The notes beneath the pieces were generated by a model. The model was not told the origin of the DNA. It saw only the letters and a list, made by a program, of their open reading frames with translations, and ran no database searches. DNA of 64,000 bases from a bacterium (lineage in GTDB: Bacteria > Arandabacterota > Arandabacteria > Arandabacterales > Arandabacteraceae): positions 46,352 to 110,351 of the forward strand of contig JAOZOU010000005.1 in assembly GCA_029933125.1 (NCBI GenBank). The letters are read 5' to 3'. How positions within the stretch are numbered: position 1 is the first letter of the stretch; the number at the start of each line of letters is the position of its first letter. The position numbers and the translations under genes were made by a program. Positions 57,161 through 64,000 of the stretch are shown here, in pieces.

Positions 57161-58645
57161 GTGGCACAGGATTCTCAACCAAAACCTGCAACAGTCGAAT
57201 TCAACCTGCTGAGAGAAGACTGGATTCCTGTCCTTCTCAACGACGGTACCTTCTTGCGGGTGAATCCAGTAAGGTGCCTTGAGGAGGCAAGGACGATAAG
57301 ATCGATAGCTGCACCAAGTCCTATGGACCGGCTCTCAATCCTCCGATTCCTTCTTGCACTCCTCTGCTGGTGCCGTGTTTACGAGAGAATGGACAAAGTA
57401 CACAGTGAAGAATGGATTGATTTAAGGGACTGCATTCCAAGGCTCAAGGATGAGATCGCATACTTCAATCTCTTCGGGGGTCCTCCCAGATTCTACCAAT
57501 TCAGGCTACCCGAAAAGGAGAAACAAGAGGAGTTCCTCTCAACGGCTTACCTCATTCACGAACTCCCCGCGGGCAGCAATGTCCCATTCTTCATAAAAGC
57601 AAGGGAATGCATCGATGGCCTCTGTCCCCGATGCTGTGCGCTGGGACTTCTCAGGCTGCCACTTTTCACAACTATGGGAGGGCGAGGGAAGAAACCAGGA
57701 ATAAATGGGAAACCTCCCGTCTATTTTGTCCCGCTTGGAAAAACACTGGGCGAAACACTCATGCTGTCCCTGAGGAAGATCAGCTCTCTCAACCTTGCGC
57801 TTGGAGAGCCTTCATGGAAGAGCCCAGAGCCAACGGTTGAAGGCAATTCGGTTCCGCTACTGAAGGGTTTGACGTGGCTACCGCGGGCTGTTTGGCTCCA
57901 GGAGCCCTTGTCACATGAATACAGCCAAAATGAAGTGTGCATCTATTGCGGAAGAAGTGGTCCGGTAGTGCGAAGTATGATTTATGCAGGAAGAAAGTGG
58001 GCGAAGAACCTCAAGTGGCGAGACCCTCATGTACTCTATCAAAACGATCGACCACTTGTATTGCGTGACGAAAGCAAACTAAAACAGCTAAGATATAAGC
58101 GAAGAAGCGGGGCTCTGGCCATCCTGCTTGCTATGCTAGAAGACTCTGAGCTAAGAGAGACACTTCGAGCAATATCGGCAGGCAGAGAGACAAATCTGTG
58201 GGCAATTGCATTGGTTAGCCAACAGAACAAATACATCGAAGCGGTAGAGCATATATTCCCCGTGTCCTCGATTCTCGAGGATCCCGATAGTCTTGCCAAA
58301 AAGATAGATGAGCAACTCAGTCCGCTCACCAAAATAGAAAAGAATCTCACCAAAATCCGCAGGAAGCCTCAAGATCAGAAGGGTAAGAGAAAAGCCCCTT
58401 TAGTAGCCCAGGCAATTCTTAACCACTTCTATCCGCATTTCGAGCGAAGCCACATGGAAGGATTACTCAGAAAAACAGCTGCACAGCCATTGATAGGCGA
58501 ATCATTGAGCGAGCTGCAAACGGCGATTTCCCGCACCTCATTGCTATCAATGCTTCCAAATAAAATATCTGCATTGCGTAAGGCGAACTGGCTTGAGTCC
58601 CGCATCCTACCCGATAGGCCAAGAAAAGACCCAAGGAGGAGGTAG
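57161..58645 (+). CDS. cas8e: Type I-E Cascade large subunit Cas8e (Cse1/CasA)
   Basis: A 494-residue large subunit that in type I-E Cascade recognises the PAM and starts DNA unwinding. It opens with FNLLREDWIPVLLNDGTFLRVN, the standard Cse1 start, then IRSIAAPSPMDRLSILRFLLALLCW and FFIKARECIDGLCPRCCALGLL. A CIYCGRSG lies mid-protein; the cysteine pairs could bind zinc. The C-terminal helical bundle that contacts Cse2 follows. The GTG start has an almost perfect anti-Shine-Dalgarno complement, AAAGGAGGTGATC, so expression could be strong. It is the first gene of the operon. In Cas3-type systems this subunit also recruits Cas3; here that partner is missing. Confidence 0.95.
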   Translation: MAQDSQPKPATVEFNLLREDWIPVLLNDGTFLRVNPVRCLEEARTIRSIAAPSPMDRLSILRFLLALLCWCRVYERMDKVHSEEWIDLRDCIPRLKDEIAYFNLFGGPPRFYQFRLPEKEKQEEFLSTAYLIHELPAGSNVPFFIKARECIDGLCPRCCALGLLRLPLFTTMGGRGKKPGINGKPPVYFVPLGKTLGETLMLSLRKISSLNLALGEPSWKSPEPTVEGNSVPLLKGLTWLPRAVWLQEPLSHEYSQNEVCIYCGRSGPVVRSMIYAGRKWAKNLKWRDPHVLYQNDRPLVLRDESKLKQLRYKRRSGALAILLAMLEDSELRETLRAISAGRETNLWAIALVSQQNKYIEAVEHIFPVSSILEDPDSLAKKIDEQLSPLTKIEKNLTKIRRKPQDQKGKRKAPLVAQAILNHFYPHFERSHMEGLLRKTAAQPLIGESLSELQTAISRTSLLSMLPNKISALRKANWLESRILPDRPRKDPRRR

Positions 58646-58648
58646 AAG

Positions 58649-59134
58649 ATGTCGTCAACTCAGGAATTTGTTCAGCTCTTGCTAGGCCTCAAAGAAGGAG
58701 AGATTTCATTGCTGAGGCGACTGGCATTCGCGCCTCTCGATAAGTCCGTCACCGGATTCGATCTGTTTACAGGTCTATGGTGGCCAATTAGGGCAAAAAC
58801 TCCAAGGGCACCCCGAAGAGAGGCTGCATGGTTGGTGCTTAAGCTATACGGATTCCGTCCCATAAAACATACGCCAGGAAAAACTTTCAGCATGCTTCTC
58901 GCTAGATGGCGTGCTGAGGACCCGGAGAAGAGAGAACCAAGAGCAGATTTCATTATGAACAGAATAACAACTTCCCCACTTGACGGTCTAGAGCTTCCAA
59001 TGAGGATGGCATTTGCGAGGTTTTCAGAATCAGATTCCATTGATTGGGTAGCCCTGACCGATGATCTTTCCTTCTGGGAGAAGCAGGAGATAAGAACTAA
59101 GTGGATAAATGATTTCTTCAAAGACAGGAGGTAG
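58649..59134 (+). CDS. cas11: Type I-E Cascade small subunit Cas11 (Cse2/CasB)
   Basis: A 161-residue helical protein matching Cse2: GEISLLRRLAFAPLDKSVTGFDLFTGLW near the start, ARWRAEDPEKREPRADF in the middle and FARFSESDSIDWVALTDDLSFW near the end. Two copies normally line the belly of Cascade and hold the displaced DNA strand. It starts three bases after the cas8e stop behind AGGAGG, and ends five bases before cas7. Confidence 0.92.
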   Translation: MSSTQEFVQLLLGLKEGEISLLRRLAFAPLDKSVTGFDLFTGLWWPIRAKTPRAPRREAAWLVLKLYGFRPIKHTPGKTFSMLLARWRAEDPEKREPRADFIMNRITTSPLDGLELPMRMAFARFSESDSIDWVALTDDLSFWEKQEIRTKWINDFFKDRR

Positions 59135-59139
59135 TTGCA

Positions 59140-60330
59140 ATGTCACTAATACAGATTCACATGATCCAGAACCATGCACCATCGAACCTGAATCGTGATG
59201 ACCTTGGTAGCCCTAAGACCTGTTACTTCGGAAATGTCTTGAGACTGCGTATCTCCAGTCAGTGTCTCAAGCGAAGCATAAGAATGAGTAACGAGTTTAG
59301 AAGGCTTAGAGGCGGAATAAGAACACGGAGACTGGCTGAGCTAATCGCTGAGGGCATGAGCGAAGATGTTAGGAAGCGCGTTGAGAAGATACTCGACATA
59401 GGAGGGATAAGCCCGAGGCGAGCAAGATCAAGAAGCGAAGAAACAGAGTCTGAAGCACAAGGAAGCAAAATGCTTGTCTTTACAACAAGGTCCGCAATCA
59501 AGGAGATGCGGAACCTCCTAGCTCAGACAGCTAAGAAGCAACCCGGTGAAAAGGAGGCAGCAAGGGAGTTCGCGAGAATCATAACCCAACGCACTGCAGC
59601 CCCGGATATGGCTCTCTTCGGAAGAATGCTTGAACCCACACAAAACGAGCAAAAGATATGGGACGATCTGAATACGACAGTGGAAGCGGCTGCACAGGTA
59701 GCACATGCGATTTCAACGCATGAAGCGCACCCAGAGATCGACTACTATGTGGCAGTTGATGACATACCTGGTAAGGACCCTGGGGCAGGCTATGTTGACG
59801 AAGCGATGTTTGGCTCAGCTTGCTACTACAAGTACTTCTCAATAAGTTGGGATGCTCTCCTTGAAAATTTGACAGGCTTCCCTGGAAATAGGGAGCATCT
59901 TGCTGCCCATACCATAGGAGCATTCATCAAAGCCGCAGCACTTACATGTCCCACAGGCAAGCAAAACAGTTTCGCAGCTCACAATCCGCCAGAAGCCATA
60001 ATGGTTGAATTGAGAGACTACCCACTGAGCTATTCGAATGCCTTCGTCAACCCCGTAAGAGCAACTGACACCGATCTGGTTACAAGAAGCATCATGCAGT
60101 TTGTCAAGTATGTCAAAGACATTGATGCAGGATATGGGAAACCAACAAGCCGCTTCTGGTTCTCACCCAATCTGCGTCATCGGTTTGTCAGTGATTTGAG
60201 CGAAAAAGAAGACAGCGAAGTCAAATCTCTTGGTTCGCTGGATGATTTGATAAGCCATGTCATAGAGGGAATCAACCCGGCGCTAAGCTGGGATGAGGCG
60301 AGAAAGACATTCGTGACGGAGGATGCGTGA
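59140..60330 (+). CDS. cas7: Type I-E Cascade backbone Cas7e (Cse4/CasC)
   Basis: A 396-residue RAMP protein. The N-terminus IQIHMIQNHAPSNLNRDDLGSPKTC followed by LRISSQCLKRSIR is diagnostic for Cse4. Six copies normally form the helical backbone along the crRNA spacer. Other conserved pieces are YYVAVDDIPGKDPGAGYVDEAMFGSACYYKYF and FIKAAALTCPTGKQNSFAAHN. Length is slightly above the usual ~350-370 because of a charged insert near residues 90-110. The AGGAGG site lies six bases before the ATG; the stop overlaps the beginning of the Cas5 reading frame. Confidence 0.96.
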   Translation: MSLIQIHMIQNHAPSNLNRDDLGSPKTCYFGNVLRLRISSQCLKRSIRMSNEFRRLRGGIRTRRLAELIAEGMSEDVRKRVEKILDIGGISPRRARSRSEETESEAQGSKMLVFTTRSAIKEMRNLLAQTAKKQPGEKEAAREFARIITQRTAAPDMALFGRMLEPTQNEQKIWDDLNTTVEAAAQVAHAISTHEAHPEIDYYVAVDDIPGKDPGAGYVDEAMFGSACYYKYFSISWDALLENLTGFPGNREHLAAHTIGAFIKAAALTCPTGKQNSFAAHNPPEAIMVELRDYPLSYSNAFVNPVRATDTDLVTRSIMQFVKYVKDIDAGYGKPTSRFWFSPNLRHRFVSDLSEKEDSEVKSLGSLDDLISHVIEGINPALSWDEARKTFVTEDA

Positions 60331-60332
60331 AG

Positions 60333-61436
60333 ATGAAACCGAACACACTCTTTCTGCGACTTGAGGGACCTCTGCAGTCGTGGGGTGATCATCAATCTGA
60401 ATTCGTAATAAGAAGAACAGCAGAGGCTCCAACCAAATCTGGAGTTGCTGGGATAATCTGCGCTGCAAAAGGATTGACTCGGGAGCAATCACCACGACTG
60501 CTCGAAAAGATATCAAGGCTTGCCATGGCGGTTCGAATTGACAGACCTGGAGTGCGCTGGTGGGATTTCCACATAGTAGGAGGAGGGAAGCAGATGAGAA
60601 AAGCCAGCGGCGGGATAAGGAAGGACGCAATCATAAGTCTCCGTGAATACCTCTGCAACGCTTCCTTCCTCGTCGTGCTTCAGGGTGACAACGATCTCAT
60701 AGAGGACTTTGAAATTGCGCTCAGGAAGCCAAGATGGCAGCTCTATCTGGGTAGAAAAAGTTGCGTCCCCTCCTCTCCGATCCTCGACGGGCAGGCAGAT
60801 TTATTCGAAACGCTCGAGGACGCACTTCGTTCAAAACCCCTTCGTTGGACAGAGGAGTTCGGTAACGGGAACAAGCCTCAAAGGCTTGGGTGCATAATTG
60901 AGTGGAGAGCAACACCCCAAGAGCCTCAAATGCCTCAGGATGCCGAGATTTGGTATGACACGCCCGTATCATTCAAGCCCCCGGCCCACGCACCGAGGGT
61001 CGTCATCCGAAAGTCAATCAATGTGGGTAAAGGAGGAGTGCCAGTTGAAATTCTCAAGGCAACAAGAATTCCGGAGAGGCAACGGACAAGCCATGCAGAT
61101 TATGCTAACTCAAAATACAAGAAAGTGCGTGAGAAGAGGCTTGACCTTGACCGCCGCCTGTGCGTCTTCTGCAAATCGCCGGCTACCACCGTCCAACATG
61201 TCACATACCGCCGTGCTGGAGGCGAAGAAGAACTCCAGGACCTTAGGTCGTTATGTCGTCTTTGCCACGACGCGGTAACGATGGTCGAGTATGGACTGTC
61301 CCTGGGAATTGACCGCATAAATCCCGAAGACGAGCAGTGGAGAGAAATGATACTTGCAAAGAGAGACGAAATAATAAGATTCCGCTCCATCCAGATGAGG
61401 AGAAGGTTGCTTGGAAGAGAAGAGGAGGGATTCTAA
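60333..61436 (+). CDS. cas5: Cas5e fused to a C-terminal HNH nuclease domain (Cas5-HNH)
   Basis: A 367-residue fusion; ordinary Cas5e has ~220-250. Residues 1-235 are Cas5e (NTLFLRLEGPLQSWGDHQ, PTKSGVAGIICAAKGL, YDTPVSFKPPAHAPRVV), which caps the crRNA 5' handle. After a ~35-residue linker a zinc-type HNH (beta-beta-alpha-metal) domain follows: CVFC (Cys277, Cys280), VQHVTYRRAGG (His289, probable general base), LQDLRSLCRLCH (Asp303 at the N position, Cys308, Cys311, His312). The rest is helical (INPEDEQWREMILAKRDEI, FRSIQMRRRLL). I start it at the ATG at 60333; a GTG at 60327 in the cas7 stop is possible. Known: HNH fusions to Cas5 (I-E) and Cas8 (I-F) were reported in a 2023 large-scale survey of rare CRISPR systems (Altae-Tran et al.). 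Inference: it is the interference nuclease of this operon, in place of Cas3. Confidence 0.95.
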   Translation: MKPNTLFLRLEGPLQSWGDHQSEFVIRRTAEAPTKSGVAGIICAAKGLTREQSPRLLEKISRLAMAVRIDRPGVRWWDFHIVGGGKQMRKASGGIRKDAIISLREYLCNASFLVVLQGDNDLIEDFEIALRKPRWQLYLGRKSCVPSSPILDGQADLFETLEDALRSKPLRWTEEFGNGNKPQRLGCIIEWRATPQEPQMPQDAEIWYDTPVSFKPPAHAPRVVIRKSINVGKGGVPVEILKATRIPERQRTSHADYANSKYKKVREKRLDLDRRLCVFCKSPATTVQHVTYRRAGGEEELQDLRSLCRLCHDAVTMVEYGLSLGIDRINPEDEQWREMILAKRDEIIRFRSIQMRRRLLGREEEGF

Positions 61437-61437
61437 G

Positions 61438-62283
61438 ATGTATCTTTCATATCTTTACATAGATCTCGGCAGAAACCCCGACAGATTGAGACCCGGGCGA
61501 ACCTGGCTCCGCAACTTATACCGGGTCCATCAGCGTCTCTGTATGGCTTTCCCGAGGCCATCAGGCAAAGAAAGAGACCCGTTTTTCCTGAAGCCATTTG
61601 ATCCTGAAAACATCAGCGATCGCCATGTTCATGTGCAGAGATCTGAGAGCAGTGGCTTCCTGTACAGAATAGACCCGCTGCCTCCATCCTCGGCACAACC
61701 CCAAAGAGCAGTAATCATTGTCCAATCTTCCATAATTCCTGACTGGGAATATGCCTTCAAGAATTGCATCGATCTTCTTCTTGCTCCACCTCTGGTCAAA
61801 CCGTACAATCCAACATTCTCAGCCGGTCAGAGATTCAAATTCAAACTTCTCGCCAATCCAACCAAGAAGATTGGCACGATCCTGAAAAGCAAGAGGATGG
61901 CATTACCAGCTGAGACTTTGAAGAATAGCCCAGGCAGACATGGCAAAAGAGTCCCCGTACCTTCTCATCAGCTGGCCGATTGGCTCATCCAAAGAGCAAA
62001 TGAAAACGGATTCAAACTCTATGAAGATTCTTTGGAGATAATCCCTGGTTATGCCAATTTCTCGAAGGGCTTACCAGAGCATTCAAGAACCTATCGCCTT
62101 CGCTCAGTTCGTTATCAAGGCATCTTAGAAGTGACCGATCCCCAACGATTCCGCAAGGCAGTGACTGCCGGCATCGGGCCAGGAAAGGGTTTCGGTTTCG
62201 GTCTTCTGTCTCTGACACCAGCTTCCAAGAATGAGAAAGAGGTGAGGGTTAATGAAACCGTCAGATTTGCACATCTTGCCTAA
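61438..62283 (+). CDS. cas6e: crRNA-processing endoribonuclease Cas6e (CasE)
   Basis: A 281-residue RAMP endoribonuclease that cuts the CRISPR transcript at the base of the repeat hairpin and stays on the 3' end of the crRNA. The start YLSYLYIDLGRNPDRL, then LRNLYRVHQRLCMAFP with the family's catalytic-region His (VHQRL), and the C-terminal Gly-rich GIGPGKGFGFGLLSL fit Cas6e. It is longer than the E. coli protein (~200) through inserts in the middle, as in many other Cas6e. The ATG has GAGGAGGG upstream and lies one base after the Cas5 stop, showing operon organisation. The stem-loop repeats downstream are suitable substrates. Confidence 0.93.
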   Translation: MYLSYLYIDLGRNPDRLRPGRTWLRNLYRVHQRLCMAFPRPSGKERDPFFLKPFDPENISDRHVHVQRSESSGFLYRIDPLPPSSAQPQRAVIIVQSSIIPDWEYAFKNCIDLLLAPPLVKPYNPTFSAGQRFKFKLLANPTKKIGTILKSKRMALPAETLKNSPGRHGKRVPVPSHQLADWLIQRANENGFKLYEDSLEIIPGYANFSKGLPEHSRTYRLRSVRYQGILEVTDPQRFRKAVTAGIGPGKGFGFGLLSLTPASKNEKEVRVNETVRFAHLA

Positions 62284-63226
62284 AATTGAGGCTAGATGGA
62301 GTTACCTCTATGTTGAGCATTGTAGAATCGACAAGGAAGAGCAAGCGATTGCCTTACACGATGCAGATGGGAAAACCCCTGTCCCATGCGCCAATCTTGC
62401 CTTGCTTATGCTCGGACCAGGGGTGTCAATAACTCACGCTGCTGTCACTGTTCTTGCCGAGCATGGTTGTCTCGTTGCCTGGAGCGGCGAAGGAGGCATC
62501 CGCTTTTACGCATGTGGGCTTGGAAACACTCGAAGCTCCTCAAACCTTCTTCACCAGGTCAGAATGTGGGCTGATGAGTGCCTGCACATGCAGGTAGTTC
62601 GAAACCTATATCAATTTCGCTTCAGTGAGAAACTCGACCCATCATTGACCTTGAGACAGATAAGAGGAATGGAAGGGATACGAGTAAGGAGTGCTTACAA
62701 GGAGTGGAGTAAGAAAACTGGCGTGCCATGGTCAAGAAGATTCTACAGGCGGGATGCCTGGAATGCATCGGATCCAATAAACAGAGCAATCTCAGCGGCA
62801 AACGCATGCCTCTACGGCTTATGTCACAGTGCTATAGTAGCATCGGGCTTCTCACCAGCCCTTGGCTTCATCCACACAGGAAATATGCTCTCTTTCGTTT
62901 ATGATGTTGCTGATCTTTACAAGACTGAGACAACCATCCCAGCGGCTTTCGAAACAGTCGCTGAGGGATGTGAGGACCTGGAAAGACGGGTGAGAATAAG
63001 ATGCCGTGATCTTTTCGTATCAACCAAGTTGCTTCGGCGGTTAGTTGGAGACATCAAGTCTGTTCTGATGCTTGATGAGCAAGATGCCAGTGGTGATACC
63101 GATTCAGGGGTCGAAACGAAAGACAAATTGGTGTATTGGGAACCAACCTCCCAGCAAGATCGAGAACGGAAAAACGATCATGGCACTTCTTGCCGGAGGA
63201 AACGCTATGACCGTCTTGATACTTGA
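62252..63226 (+). CDS. cas1: Adaptation integrase Cas1 (type I-E)
   Basis: A 324-residue Cas1 that, with Cas2, inserts new spacers at the leader end. It aligns with E. coli Cas1 almost without gaps, and the metal-binding residues occur at the same positions: Glu141 (RGMEGIRVR), His208 (LGFIHTGNM), Asp218 and Asp221 (VYDVADL). ITHAAVTVLAEHGCLVAWSGEGG and AISAANACLYGLCHSAI are also typical. It should be active. The ATG lies inside the cas6e 3' end (32-base overlap), with GAGGTGAGG upstream. Confidence 0.96.
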   Translation: MKPSDLHILPKIEARWSYLYVEHCRIDKEEQAIALHDADGKTPVPCANLALLMLGPGVSITHAAVTVLAEHGCLVAWSGEGGIRFYACGLGNTRSSSNLLHQVRMWADECLHMQVVRNLYQFRFSEKLDPSLTLRQIRGMEGIRVRSAYKEWSKKTGVPWSRRFYRRDAWNASDPINRAISAANACLYGLCHSAIVASGFSPALGFIHTGNMLSFVYDVADLYKTETTIPAAFETVAEGCEDLERRVRIRCRDLFVSTKLLRRLVGDIKSVLMLDEQDASGDTDSGVETKDKLVYWEPTSQQDRERKNDHGTSCRRKRYDRLDT

Positions 63227-63488
63227 ATCTGTCCCACCGTCGCTGAGAGGTCAGCTCAGCAGATGGTTCATCGAAATCAAACCAGGGGTTTTCGTTGGCT
63301 CTGTTTCAGCTCTGGTGCGTGATCTACTGTGGAAGATGTGCTGCAGGAAAGCATCCACTGGTTCCTGCTTGATGGTTTACGCTCGCAGGAGCGAACAGGG
63401 GTTCAGTATAATGACTCACGGAGAACCGAGCAGGAAAGTTGTGGATATCGAAGGGCTGATACTCGTGCGCAAAGCTAAGGAAAGCTAA
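63207..63488 (+). CDS. cas2: Adaptation protein Cas2 (type I-E, Cas2e)
   Basis: A 93-residue Cas2e: TVLILESVPPSLRGQLSRWF, IEIKPGVFVGSVSALVRDLLW and GLILVRKAKES match the type I-E form (CasCT1978 family), which bridges two Cas1 dimers. I start it at the ATG at 63207, six bases after GGAGGA; the open frame extends upstream into cas1 but the family start is here. It overlaps the cas1 end by 20 bases and stops only 29 bases before the first repeat. Confidence 0.94.
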   Translation: MTVLILESVPPSLRGQLSRWFIEIKPGVFVGSVSALVRDLLWKMCCRKASTGSCLMVYARRSEQGFSIMTHGEPSRKVVDIEGLILVRKAKES

Positions 63489-63517
63489 GGGAATCTAAGA
63501 ATCGCAAGATTTGTAGT
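63489..63517 (+). promoter_or_regulatory. Very short leader between cas2 and the array
   Basis: Only 29 bases, purine-rich at the start, separate the cas2 stop from repeat 1. No promoter hexamers and no clear IHF site are visible here, so the array may be transcribed from the cas operon or from a promoter inside cas2. The last bases (GTAGT) recur just before repeat 2. Confidence 0.5.
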
Positions 63518-64000
63518 ATCGTCCCCACGCGTGTGGGGGTGACCCGTTTAGCATCGCTAGGGACTTCAACTGGTAGTATCGTCCCCACGCGTGTGGGGGT
63601 GACCCGTATATCGTACACCGCGCACTGTTCCCGTCTAAATCGTCCCCACGCGTGTGGGGGTGACCCACTATGGGTACTGCTATATCAGAGGCCGAGTAAA
63701 TCGTCCCCACGCGTGTGGGGGTGACCCGGGACATTGCCCTCAGAGCGTTGGAACGGCTCGAATCGTCCCCACGCGTGTGGGGGTGACCCTCACATTGAGC
63801 GAGGGCGGCGAGCGCTAAAGATATCGTCCCCACGCGTGTGGGGGTGACCCGCAACCACCCTATACCCCAACCTATACTAGTCACATCGTCCCCACGCGTG
63901 TGGGGGTGACCCGTACCATATAGGCGGGATTGATTGGGGTTATACATCGTCCCCACGCGTGTGGGGGTGACCCGTCTAGTGACGTGTTAGAAGCGTGTGG
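63518..64000 (+). CRISPR. Type I-E CRISPR array, eight repeats visible, continues beyond the window
   Basis: Eight identical 28-base repeats start at 63518, 63578, 63639, 63700, 63762, 63823, 63885 and 63946. Each begins ATCGTCCCCAC and ends GTGGGGGTGACCC. Spacers are 32, 33, 33, 34, 33, 34 and 33 bases, plus a partial eighth. CCCCAC and GTGGGG with a GCGT loop form the hairpin that Cas6e would cut, leaving a GGTGACCC-like 5' handle. The repeat direction agrees with transcription from the cas side. All repeats are identical, so this is probably the leader-proximal, young end. Confidence 0.99.

Noticed and set aside
60327..60332. Cas5 and the HNH as two separate genes
   Set aside because: There is one continuous frame from 60333 to 61436 with no internal stop, and no ribosome-binding site with a start codon at the domain junction.
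63495..63956. Minus-strand 153-codon frame with repeated HPHTRGDD-like peptides
   Set aside because: It is the CRISPR array read backwards; the peptide repetition comes from the repeats, and there is no ribosome-binding site.

Overview
The window reads as chromosomal DNA of an uncultured bacterium, most likely from the FCB superphylum (Cloacimonadota / WOR-3 / Zixibacteria / Eisenbacteria-like lineages). This placement is inferred from the many exported proteins ending in FlgD/T9SS-like sorting tails, the DUF4438 protein, the sigma-54 activator and the mixture of YfhO and ArnT-like envelope enzymes. No rRNA or tRNA gene was seen, so the phylum cannot be fixed from sequence alone.

Region 1 (1-16.7 kb): the 3' end of glyS runs without a gap into a tightly overlapping plus-strand operon. 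It encodes an alkaline-phosphatase-superfamily phosphodiesterase, a GT2 glycosyltransferase, two giant YfhO membrane proteins, an ArnT/PMT-like transferase, a UPF0104 flippase-like protein, a transferase-TPR fusion and a second phosphodiesterase that is a lipoprotein. A further PMT-like transferase converges from the minus strand. Together they look like a lipid-linked-sugar envelope glycosylation module. Region 2 (16.7-27.5 kb): five exported proteins (a TolB/PEGA lipoprotein, a 1083-residue Cys-rich protein with a sorting tail, two related Ig-like lipoproteins, another sorting-tail protein), with good sigma-70-type promoters and a strong intrinsic terminator. Region 3 (27.5-39 kb): aminotransferase-DUF4438-HD operon, subtilase, PPDK, a sigma-54 activator with a dead receiver, a small S21 / CxxC protein / L35 cluster, a histone-deacetylase-like hydrolase and a SagB-type nitroreductase. 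Region 4 (39-55 kb): ECF sigma and anti-sigma pair, a transporter-like/spermidine-synthase/TPR fusion, rhomboid, ClpB, a sulfatase-like protein, an M14 carboxypeptidase, a lone receiver, cytochrome P460, an FHA-GAF histidine kinase and a polytopic membrane protein.

Region 5 (55.3-57.1 kb) is a decay zone: an exported-protein pseudogene with a frameshift and a TGA, a hairpin, and a broken IS256-like transposase. It abuts Region 6 (57.1-64 kb), the highlight of the window: a type I-E CRISPR-Cas operon, cas8e-cas11-cas7-cas5-cas6e-cas1-cas2, followed directly by an array that runs off the end. The Cas5 protein carries a C-terminal zinc-type HNH nuclease domain, and no cas3 is present in the operon or elsewhere in the window. 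The simplest reading is a Cascade that carries its own nuclease (Cas5-HNH) and interferes by localised HNH cleavage rather than by Cas3 helicase-nuclease degradation. The adaptation genes look intact: the Cas1 active-site residues are all present. The repeats are identical, which suggests a recently active array.
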